Shown: positions 5,849 through 13,211 of the stretch, one piece after another
How the letters are laid out: each line of letters starts with the position of its first letter
Numbering within the stretch: position 1 is the first letter of the stretch
DNA from: Candidatus Woesearchaeota archaeon
GTDB taxonomy: Archaea > Nanobdellota > Nanobdellia > SCGC-AAA011-G17 > UBA489
Reading direction: 5' to 3'
Length of the DNA: 15,438 nucleotides
Assembly: GCA_018658955.1 (NCBI GenBank)
Contig: JABIPM010000045.1
Location: forward strand, 1 to 15,438
Notes under the pieces: generated by a model
What the model saw: the letters and a program-made list of their open reading frames with translations, nothing else
Told to the model about the DNA's origin: nothing
Database searches by the model: none
Made by a program: the position numbers and the translations under genes

Positions 5849-7649
5849 AACAGACGTATACATGAGAGAAATATTTATTGGACAAGTTGATTCTCCAGAA
5901 GAGTTTATTAAAAAAGTTAAACAAGAAAGAAGAGATGGGAAAATTCCAGATATTCTAAACATTAATTATAATAAAGATCTAAATGAAGTTATTGTAGAAG
6001 TTTCAAGAGGTCGTTCAAGAAGACCAGTAATCATTGTAGAAAATGGAAAAAGTAAATTAACCGAAGACCATGTAAATAAATTAATTAACAATGAAATTAA
6101 GTGGGCAGACCTAAAGAAAGAAGGAATTATTGAATACTTAGACGCAGCTGAAGAAGAAAACTGTTTTATTGCGTTAAGCGAAGACAAAATAACAAACGAA
6201 CATTCACACTTAGAAATTAGTCCAATTCTTATTATGGGATTAACAACTTCAATTGTACCATTTTCAAATTATGGACAGAGTGCCCGTCTTAACAGAGGAT
6301 CAAAATCACAAAAGCAGTCATTGGGACTATATGCTTCAAATTATTTAATCAGAATCGATACAGATGCAAACATATTACATTACCCTTCAAACCCAATTGT
6401 AAAAACATGTAACTCTAATATTGCAGGTCAAGAAAACCATCCAGCTGGACAAAACTTAGTAATCGCACTAATGAGTTATGAAGGATACAACATGCAAGAT
6501 GCATTAATTCTTAATAACGGATCTCTAAATAGGGGAATGGGTAGATCAACATATTACAAGCCTTATTCTGTGGAAGAATTAAGATACTCTGGAGGATTGA
6601 GCGATAAAATTTGTATTCCAGATAAAGAAGTTAAGGGTTACAAAGCTGAAGAAGATTACAAATTGTTAGAAGAAGATGGAATCGTTTATCCAGAAGCAAA
6701 AATCACAGAGGCAGACATCATTATTGGAAGAACTTCACCACCTAGATTCCTAGGAGAAATGGATGAATTTAGCATATCAGCAAATAGACTAAGAGACAGT
6801 TCAGTTAAAATCAAACCAGGTGAAAACGGAATAGTTGACATGGTAGTTGTTACAGATAATGACGAAGGAAATAGATTAGTTCAACTTAAGATTAGACATG
6901 ATAGAGTTCCAGAAATTGGAGATAAGTTTGCATCACGTCACGGACAGAAAGGAGTTGTAGGATTAATGGTCCCTCAACAAGATATGCCATTTACAGTTTC
7001 AGGAATTACTCCGGACTTAATTTTCTCACCGCATTCCATTCCTTCCCGTATGACAGTATCACATTTAATCGAAGCTGTTGCAGGAAAAGCGGGAGCACTT
7101 CATGCAAGGACAGTTGATGCTAGTGCATTCTCAAATGAATCAGAAGAAAGTTTGAGAGAAATGCTAACAGAAATGGGTTTCAGAGAAGATGGAACTGAAA
7201 GAATGATTAATGGAATTACTGGGGAAGAATTCGAAGCAAAAATATTCATTGGAAACATGTTCTACTTAAGATTAAAACACATGGTAGGAAACAAACTTCA
7301 CGCACGTGGAGCAGGAAGAATCCAACTACTAACTAGACAACCTATTGAAGGTCGTGCAAAAGGTGGAGGATTAAGATTAGGAGAAATGGAGAAAGATTGT
7401 TTCGTAGCACATGGTGCATCCTTATTACTTAAAGAAAGATTCGATTCAGATAGAACAGTTGTACCAATCTGTAGTTCATGTGGACTTATCGCAGTTAATG
7501 ACATATTCAGAAAGAAAATGTTCTGTCACAGATGTGGTGGAAATGTAGAAGTTAATAGAGTAGAAATGTCATATGCATTCAAACTATTAATGGATGAAAT
7601 AAGATCAATGGGAATTATTCCAAGTGTAAAACTAAAAAACAAATACTAA
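5838..7649 (+). CDS. rpoB1: RNA polymerase subunit B' (C-terminal half of Rpb2)
   Basis: The 603-residue protein supplies the external and hybrid-binding, wall, anchor and clamp parts of Rpb2. Motifs include ALMSYEGYNMQDALILN (210-226), GDKFASRHGQKG (361-372, hybrid-binding region) and LLTRQPIEGRAKGGGLRLGE (497-516). A C-terminal zinc ribbon has CSSC and CHRC (cysteines 545, 548, 563, 566). The ATG overlaps the last codons of rpoB2. It is preceded by GGGGG (5828-5832) five bases upstream, so this is a genuine split with its own start rather than a sequencing frameshift. One base separates its stop from the rpoA1 start. Confidence 0.96.
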   Translation: MNNKTDVYMREIFIGQVDSPEEFIKKVKQERRDGKIPDILNINYNKDLNEVIVEVSRGRSRRPVIIVENGKSKLTEDHVNKLINNEIKWADLKKEGIIEYLDAAEEENCFIALSEDKITNEHSHLEISPILIMGLTTSIVPFSNYGQSARLNRGSKSQKQSLGLYASNYLIRIDTDANILHYPSNPIVKTCNSNIAGQENHPAGQNLVIALMSYEGYNMQDALILNNGSLNRGMGRSTYYKPYSVEELRYSGGLSDKICIPDKEVKGYKAEEDYKLLEEDGIVYPEAKITEADIIIGRTSPPRFLGEMDEFSISANRLRDSSVKIKPGENGIVDMVVVTDNDEGNRLVQLKIRHDRVPEIGDKFASRHGQKGVVGLMVPQQDMPFTVSGITPDLIFSPHSIPSRMTVSHLIEAVAGKAGALHARTVDASAFSNESEESLREMLTEMGFREDGTERMINGITGEEFEAKIFIGNMFYLRLKHMVGNKLHARGAGRIQLLTRQPIEGRAKGGGLRLGEMEKDCFVAHGASLLLKERFDSDRTVVPICSSCGLIAVNDIFRKKMFCHRCGGNVEVNRVEMSYAFKLLMDEIRSMGIIPSVKLKNKY

Positions 7650-7650
7650 A

Positions 7651-10224
7651 ATGGCTGAAAAAATATACAAGAAAATAGACGAAATTGACTTTAGTATGCA
7701 AAGTCCAGATTTCATAAAAGAAACTTCATCAGCAAAGATAGTTACTGCTGAACTTTATGAAAGAGAAGGTTACCCAGTAGATGGCGGATTAATGGATGTT
7801 CGTTTAGGTGTTATCGATCCAGGATTAAGATGTAAAACTTGTGGTGGAAAATTAAAAGAATGTATGGGTCATTTTGGACATATAGAATTAGCAAGACCAG
7901 TTATACATATCAATTATGCAGTTCATGCTTACAACGCAATGAGAAGTACTTGTAATGAATGTTATAGAGTTAAATTAAATCAAGTAAAATTAGATGGTTA
8001 TGCTGAAAAAATTAAATTCGCACAAAAATTAGGAGATTATGATAGAGTAAGAAAACTATCAAAAGAAGTTTTAACAAAATCAAGATTAATCAAAAAATGT
8101 CCTCACTGTAAAGCAAAACAAGATGCAGTAAAGATTGAAAAACCTACAACTTACAATCAAGGAGAACATAGAGTAAATCCTATTCAAGTAAGAGAAAGAT
8201 TAGAAAAAATAAGTAATGAAGATACAATTCTTTTAGGATTGAATCCTAAAACATCAAGACCTGAATGGATGGTGATGAGCATTCTACCAATTCCTCCTGT
8301 AACCATGAGACCTTCTATTACATTAGAAAGTGGAGAACGTTCAGAAGATGATCTAACTCACAAGTTAGGAGACATTGTAAGAATCAACCAGAGGTTATTC
8401 GAAAACATTAATGCTGGAGCTCCTGAAATGATTATCGAAGATCTATGGGACTTATTACAATATCATATTACAACATATTTAGACAACAGCGTATCAAGCG
8501 TACCACCTGCAAGACATAGATCAGGTCAAGCACTAAAAACACTAACAGAAAGAATCAAATCCAAAGAAGGAAGATTCCGTAACAACTTAGCAGGAAAGCG
8601 TGTAAATTATGCAGCACGTACAGTTATTAGTCCAGACCCTTGTATTGGATTCAATGATGTAGGTATTCCAGAAAGTGTTGCAAGAGAATTAACAATTCCA
8701 GAAAGAGTAACTGAATGGAACAAAGAATGGTTATTAAAATTAATTAAGAACGGTCCAACTAACTACCCTGGAGCAAATTATGTTATCTGGCCTGACGGCA
8801 AAAAGAAGAAGATCACAGAAGAAACCATTGAACAAATTTTAGAAGAATTACAACATGGATTCAAAGTTGAAAGGCATTTAATTAATGGCGATCAAGCATT
8901 ATTCAATAGACAACCTAGTCTTCACAGAATGAGTTTAATGTGTCACAGAGTTAAAGTTCTACCTGGAAGATCATTTAGAATGAATCCTTCCGTATGTAAT
9001 CCTTACAACGCGGACTTCGATGGAGACGAGATGAACTTACACGTACCTCAAACAGAAGAAGCACGTGCAGAAGCAGAAGTTTTAATGGAAGTACAAACAC
9101 AGCTAATCACTCCAAAGAATGGATACAACATTATTGGATGTGTAGAGGACTCAATTACTGGATGTTACTTACTTACACATACAAAAGAAATGGGCAAAAT
9201 TGAAGCAATTGATTTGCTAACTTCAATAGGAATTGACAATGTTAAATTCTCAAAAGAAAAAGTAAGCGGTGCAGAAGTTTTCAGTACAGTTCTACCAGAT
9301 GATTTCAATTTCATTAGAAAAAATAAGCATGGTGAAACCACTGTCAGAGTTAAAAATGGAAACTTAGAACATGGAATCATTGATAAAAATACTATTGGAG
9401 AAAACAATGGAGAACTTATCAGAGAATTCTACAGAAAATATGGACAAGATAGAACAATCAAATTATTAGGAAACATTTTCCAATTAGGAATTCAAATACT
9501 ATTAAAGAAAGGTTTCAGTACAGGAGTAGCAGATACAGATATTCCTAAAGAAGCTGTTAAAAAAATAGATAACAAAGTTCACAAAGCATATGGAAAACTA
9601 GAGGAACATATTGAAGCTTTCAAAAAAAGAAAAATAGAAGTTTTACCTGGTAAAACAGAATTAGAAACCTTAGAAATTAGAGCTATGGAGATTCTAAATA
9701 AAACAAGAACCGAAATTGGAGACTACATTACTGAGTTAGTTGGTGAAGGCAACCCTACATTAACCATGGCACAATCAGGTGCAAAAGGAAATGTGCTAAA
9801 CTTTACCCAGATGACTGGATGTATTGGACAACAGGCACTTGGAGGAAAAAGAATTACTCGAGGATATAGGGGAAGAACATTATCCTCTTTCAAAAAAGGA
9901 GATTTAGGTCCAGAAGCAAGAGGATTTGTAAAGAATACTTTCAAGAGAGGAATCACACCAACGGAATTCTTTTTCCACGCTATGACTGGAAGAGATTCAC
10001 TGATGGATACTGCTTTACGTACACCTAAATCAGGTTATCTTTACAGAAGATTAGCAAACGCATTACAAGATTTAAAGATCGAATATGATAGAACAGTTAG
10101 AAATGCAACAAAAGATATTATTCAATTCCAATATGGTGACGATTCAATCGATGTTTCCAAATCAGAAGGTGGGACAATTAATGTAGTAAATGCAATTCAC
10201 GATGTGTTAGGAGAGAATGTATAA
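7651..10224 (+). CDS. rpoA1: RNA polymerase subunit A' (N-terminal part of the largest subunit)
   Basis: The 857-residue protein carries the catalytic centre. NADFDGDEMNLH (453-464) holds the three magnesium-binding aspartates at 455, 457 and 459. The N-terminal clamp zinc site is C61, C64, C71 and H74/H77 (CKTCGG, GHFGHI). A second zinc site uses C101, C104, C150 and C153. NLAGKRVNYAARTVISPDP (312-330) and FNRQPSLHRMS (418-428) are family signatures. GQQALGGKRITRGYRGRTL (726-744) and the bridge helix region around TALRTPKSGYLYRRL (787-801) are also present. It stops after the bridge helix/trigger-loop approach, where archaeal A divides into A' and A''. There is no Shine-Dalgarno; the start follows the previous stop by one base. 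Confidence 0.97.
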   Translation: MAEKIYKKIDEIDFSMQSPDFIKETSSAKIVTAELYEREGYPVDGGLMDVRLGVIDPGLRCKTCGGKLKECMGHFGHIELARPVIHINYAVHAYNAMRSTCNECYRVKLNQVKLDGYAEKIKFAQKLGDYDRVRKLSKEVLTKSRLIKKCPHCKAKQDAVKIEKPTTYNQGEHRVNPIQVRERLEKISNEDTILLGLNPKTSRPEWMVMSILPIPPVTMRPSITLESGERSEDDLTHKLGDIVRINQRLFENINAGAPEMIIEDLWDLLQYHITTYLDNSVSSVPPARHRSGQALKTLTERIKSKEGRFRNNLAGKRVNYAARTVISPDPCIGFNDVGIPESVARELTIPERVTEWNKEWLLKLIKNGPTNYPGANYVIWPDGKKKKITEETIEQILEELQHGFKVERHLINGDQALFNRQPSLHRMSLMCHRVKVLPGRSFRMNPSVCNPYNADFDGDEMNLHVPQTEEARAEAEVLMEVQTQLITPKNGYNIIGCVEDSITGCYLLTHTKEMGKIEAIDLLTSIGIDNVKFSKEKVSGAEVFSTVLPDDFNFIRKNKHGETTVRVKNGNLEHGIIDKNTIGENNGELIREFYRKYGQDRTIKLLGNIFQLGIQILLKKGFSTGVADTDIPKEAVKKIDNKVHKAYGKLEEHIEAFKKRKIEVLPGKTELETLEIRAMEILNKTRTEIGDYITELVGEGNPTLTMAQSGAKGNVLNFTQMTGCIGQQALGGKRITRGYRGRTLSSFKKGDLGPEARGFVKNTFKRGITPTEFFFHAMTGRDSLMDTALRTPKSGYLYRRLANALQDLKIEYDRTVRNATKDIIQFQYGDDSIDVSKSEGGTINVVNAIHDVLGENV

Positions 10225-11416
10225 AATGGAAGAACTATACAAAGAATACGTAGGAAAACTCCCAGGAAAAATCCTGAATGATATGGAAAAAGAAGCTAAG
10301 GCTAGAAACCTAAAACCTGCACAAATTGAAAAAGTATTAGAATATTTAATCGAACAATACAATCAGGCAAAAATAGATCCTGGTGAAGCTATTGGAATCA
10401 TTACAGCGGAATCCTTTGGAGAACCTGGTACTCAGATGACACTAAACGTGTTCCACTTCGCTGGAGTAGCTGAAGTATCCGTAACACAAGGATTACCAAG
10501 ACTTATCGAAATTCTAGATGCAAGAAAAACAATCAAAACTCCCTCAATGGAAATTTGTTTGAAAAAAGAATTTGCAAAAGAAGCTAACGATGTAAAAAAA
10601 GTAGCTGCACAAATCAAAGAAACTTTACTAAAAGAAGTTAGTGAAGAATTTAACATCAATTTAACAAAAATGCAATTAGAAGTTAAATTAAACAAGGCAA
10701 GAATAAAAGAAATCAAAGCAAAACCAGAAGATATAATTGAAAATTTAGAAAACGCAATTAAAAAAATCTCTATTAAAAAAACAGATGAAGGATTCATTAT
10801 CAAACCTGAAGAAAGTTCAGATCATGAACTTATGGAACTTTACAAACTTAAAGAAAAATTAAAAGAAACCTACATTAAAGGAATTAAGGGTATAACTCAT
10901 GTATTACCTGTTAAGAGAGGTTCAGAATTCATTATTATTACTGCAGGAACAAATCTAGCAGACGTACTAAAAGTTCCAGAAGTAGATTCTTCAAGAACTA
11001 GCACAAATGATTTACATGAAACTGCTAAAGTTTTAGGAATTGAAGCGGCACGTCAAACAATAATCAATGAAGCTGGAAAAGTAATTGAAGATCAAGGATT
11101 AGATGTAGACATTAGACATATTTTATGTATCGCAGATACAATGTGTAGATCTGGAATTATCAAAGGAATTACTCGTTCAGGAATCACTGGAGAGAAAAAA
11201 TCCGTATTAGCAAAAGCTTCTTTCGAAACACCACTACCCCATTTAGTGAACGCATCACTTTTAGGAGAAAATGATGAATTAAATTCAGTAATTGAAAATG
11301 TAATGTTGAACCAACCTGTACCATTAGGAACAGGATTACCAGATTTGGTGGCAAAAATGGGACCCAAAAGCATTAAAAAGAAACAAATAGAAAAAGAAGA
11401 AGAGGATAAAAAATGA
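10217..11416 (+). CDS. rpoA2: RNA polymerase subunit A'' (C-terminal part of the largest subunit)
   Basis: The 399-residue protein completes the largest subunit. The trigger-loop region is AIGIITAESFGEPGTQMTLNVFH (58-80), followed by GVAEVSVTQGLPRLIEILDA (83-102). The jaw occupies about 110-240. The conserved end is RHILCIADTMCRSGIIKGITRSGITG (300-325), SVLAKASFETPLPHL and PVPLGTGLPDLV. A lysine/glutamate-rich tail (from about 385) closes it. Two starts are possible: 10217 overlaps the rpoA1 stop by 8 nt, and 10226 (MEELYKEY) lies after it. The GGAG at 10210-10213 is 3 nt from the first and 12 nt from the second, so it does not decide. The TGA overlaps the ATG of rpl30e. Confidence 0.95.
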   Translation: MYKMEELYKEYVGKLPGKILNDMEKEAKARNLKPAQIEKVLEYLIEQYNQAKIDPGEAIGIITAESFGEPGTQMTLNVFHFAGVAEVSVTQGLPRLIEILDARKTIKTPSMEICLKKEFAKEANDVKKVAAQIKETLLKEVSEEFNINLTKMQLEVKLNKARIKEIKAKPEDIIENLENAIKKISIKKTDEGFIIKPEESSDHELMELYKLKEKLKETYIKGIKGITHVLPVKRGSEFIIITAGTNLADVLKVPEVDSSRTSTNDLHETAKVLGIEAARQTIINEAGKVIEDQGLDVDIRHILCIADTMCRSGIIKGITRSGITGEKKSVLAKASFETPLPHLVNASLLGENDELNSVIENVMLNQPVPLGTGLPDLVAKMGPKSIKKKQIEKEEEDKK

Positions 11417-11667
11417 GCCTGGAAGACCTAAGAGATGCAATGAAGAAAGAGAAATTAATATTTGGTAATGCGCAAACTATTAAAAATTTAAAAAATGGTA
11501 CCACTAAAAAAGTATTTCTAGCAAGTAACTGTGGAGATGAGATTGAAAATAACATCAAGCATTATGCAGAAATGAATAAAGTCGAAGTAGTTAAATTAGA
11601 CAAACCCAGGGCAGAGATTTCAGTATTCTGTAGAAAAAACTTCCCAGTAAGTGTAATCAGCTACTAA
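11413..11667 (+). CDS. rpl30e: Ribosomal protein L30e, short at the C-terminus
   Basis: The 84-residue protein has the L7Ae/L30e fold. It shows an N-terminal helix (LEDLRDAMKKEKLIFG), NAQTIKNLKNGTTKKVFLASNC, an amphipathic helix (ENNIKHYAEMNKVEVVKL) and a last visible strand (FPVSVISY). L30e binds large-subunit rRNA, and archaea encode it between rpoA2 and nusA exactly as here. Most archaeal L30e proteins have about 100 residues and end with a further turn and strand after the VVASLA-like strand; that part is missing. nusA starts 6 nt after the stop, so no extension is available. Its ATGA overlap with rpoA2 implies coupled translation. Confidence 0.88.
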   Translation: MSLEDLRDAMKKEKLIFGNAQTIKNLKNGTTKKVFLASNCGDEIENNIKHYAEMNKVEVVKLDKPRAEISVFCRKNFPVSVISY

Positions 11668-11673
11668 TATTAA

Positions 11674-12090
11674 ATGAAACTTAAACAAAAATTAGATATC
11701 CGGACAATAGGATATATTTCTACATTTGAAAAAATTACTAGAACAGAATATATTGATTTCTATGAGCATCCTTCAAGCCTATTATTTATTATTCCTCAAA
11801 AAGACCTAAAAAGAGCAGTAGGGCCACAAGGAAAAAACGTAAAAAAACTTACACACTTACTAAATAAAAAAATAAAGATTATTGGACTTTCAGATGATCC
11901 AAAAAAATTCTTAATAGACTTAATTTACCCAATAAAACCTTTAGAAATTACTCAAGAAAATAATATATTAAAGGCAAAATTTGCTTCAAGAATTGAAAAA
12001 GCGAGAGTTATTGGAAGAGAGGGAAAAAACCTAGAATTTACAAATTCCTTCCTAAAAAAACACCACAATCTTGAATTTAAAGTAATTTAA
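11674..12090 (+). CDS. nusA: NusA-like transcription factor with two KH domains
   Basis: This 138-residue protein is the archaeal NusA type, which lacks the bacterial N-terminal and S1 domains. The N-terminus DIRTIGYISTFEKITRTE is typical of the family. The first KH domain has the GPQG loop (50-53, VGPQGKNVKKLTHLL). The second has GREG (114-117, VIGREGKNLEFTNSFL) and ends in the strand LEFKVI. The protein is expected to bind RNA, probably during transcription elongation or rRNA synthesis; its archaeal role is poorly defined. It starts 6 nt after rpl30e and is the last gene of the polymerase operon before a new promoter. Confidence 0.92.
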   Translation: MKLKQKLDIRTIGYISTFEKITRTEYIDFYEHPSSLLFIIPQKDLKRAVGPQGKNVKKLTHLLNKKIKIIGLSDDPKKFLIDLIYPIKPLEITQENNILKAKFASRIEKARVIGREGKNLEFTNSFLKKHHNLEFKVI

Positions 12091-12137
12091 GAAAATAAGC
12101 AGTAATTAGCTGATTCTACCTTAAAATAACCAAAATC

Positions 12138-12145
12138 TTTATAAA
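12138..12145 (+). promoter_or_regulatory. TATA box of the rps12-rps7-EF-2 operon
   Basis: TTTATAAA, preceded by CCAAAATC, is centred about 28 nt before the rps12 ATG. The transcript should start at or within a few bases of the start codon, giving a leaderless mRNA. No Shine-Dalgarno is seen before rps12, in agreement. Confidence 0.6.
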
Positions 12146-12169
12146 TTAAAATTTGAGAATGCATATCAC

Positions 12170-12607
12170 ATGGCTAAGAAATCTAGAGGATTGGGTTCAG
12201 AGAACAAACTTTCAAGTAAGAGAAGAAAGTATAAGTGGTCTCAACCATTGTATAAGAGAAAGAAGAGAGGACTATGGCATAAGTCTAATCCATTAGGAAA
12301 ATCTTCACAAGCAAAGGGAATCGTTCTAGAAAAAAGACAAGTTGAAGCTAAACAACCAAACTCAGCTATGAGAAAATGTGTTGTAGTACAACTAACAAAA
12401 AATGGTAAAAAAATCGGGGCGTTCGTTCCAGGTAATGAAGCTATTAAAAAAATAGATGAACACGATGAAGTTATTGTAGAATGTATCGGTGGTTCAAGAG
12501 GAAGGTCCAAAGGAGACATCCCAGGAATTAAATGGCAAGTAATAAAAGTTAATGATCAATCACTAAACGCATTAGTACGTGGAAAAATAGAGAAGGGAAG
12601 AAGATGA
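12170..12607 (+). CDS. rps12: Ribosomal protein S12 (uS12)
   Basis: The 145-residue protein is the archaeal uS12 of the decoding site. Signatures are SSQAKGIVLEKRQVEAKQPNSAMRKC (about 44-69), FVPGNEAIKKIDEHDEV, GGSRGRSKGDIPGIKWQV (107-124) and VRGKIEKGRR at the end. The basic N-terminus (about residues 1-40) contacts rRNA. The length is normal for archaea. The ATG at 12170 is favoured because it begins MAKKSRGLGS like other family members and lies right at the predicted transcript start. The TGA overlaps the start of rps7 (ATGA). Confidence 0.97.
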   Translation: MAKKSRGLGSENKLSSKRRKYKWSQPLYKRKKRGLWHKSNPLGKSSQAKGIVLEKRQVEAKQPNSAMRKCVVVQLTKNGKKIGAFVPGNEAIKKIDEHDEVIVECIGGSRGRSKGDIPGIKWQVIKVNDQSLNALVRGKIEKGRR

Positions 12608-13194
12608 AGTTATACAACAAATGGGAAACACAAGGAATAATTTTAACAGATTTATCTCTAAAAAAACCGATCAACCTTGACGGAAGATTAGTTCCAAAAA
12701 ATCAAGGAAGAAACTCTTCACAAAGATTCCATAAATCCAAAAATAGTATTGTTGAAAGATTAATTGGAAGGTTAATGGTTCCAGGACACAAAGGTAAAAA
12801 ACATTTCAAGTCCTCAGGAAGTTGTTCAGGAAAATACGCTACTTGTTCTAAGATTGTTTATCAAACATTAGAATTACTAGAAGAAAGAAAAAAGGAAAAT
12901 CCAATTCAAATCCTAGTTACTGCAATTGAAAATGCAGCACCTAGAGAAGAAATCACAACTGTAGAATACGGTGGGGCAAGATACCCTCAAGCAGTTGACT
13001 CTTCACCACAAAGAAGAATCGATTTAGCATTAAGAATGATGACTCAAGGCTCATACCAAAAATCATTCGGTAAAAAAATAAAAATGTTCCAAGCATTAGC
13101 AGATGAAATCATCGCAGCATATAATTTTGATCAAAAAAGTGCAGCTATTTCTAAAAAACTAGAAATGGAAAGAATGGCTGACGCAGCAAGATAA
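12604..13194 (+). CDS. rps7: Ribosomal protein S7 (uS7)
   Basis: The 196-residue protein is archaeal uS7, which nucleates assembly of the small-subunit head and lines the exit-site side of the mRNA channel. Signatures are VERLIGRLMVPGHKGKKH (51-68), NPIQILVTAIENAAPREE (99-116), VEYGGARYPQAVDSSPQRRIDLALR (119-143) and QALADEIIAAY (163-173). The length is typical. It overlaps rps12 by four bases and is followed by EF-2 after 17 nt. No Shine-Dalgarno is obvious, so translation is probably coupled to rps12. Confidence 0.97.
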   Translation: MKLYNKWETQGIILTDLSLKKPINLDGRLVPKNQGRNSSQRFHKSKNSIVERLIGRLMVPGHKGKKHFKSSGSCSGKYATCSKIVYQTLELLEERKKENPIQILVTAIENAAPREEITTVEYGGARYPQAVDSSPQRRIDLALRMMTQGSYQKSFGKKIKMFQALADEIIAAYNFDQKSAAISKKLEMERMADAAR

Positions 13195-13211
13195 TTCTAG
13201 TGAGGTAAAAA

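Noticed and set aside
4352..7649. Frameshift in a single rpoB gene
   Set aside because: The break is at the known B''/B' boundary, the second half has its own ATG and a G-rich ribosome binding site, and both proteins have natural ends.
10432..10803. 123-codon open frame on the minus strand within rpoA2
   Set aside because: rpoA2 is clearly coding throughout this stretch, and the antisense product has no recognisable features or ribosome binding site.
12091..12130. Terminator between nusA and rps12
   Set aside because: There is no T run on the plus strand and only a weak AGC/GCT pairing; read-through into rps12 is possible.
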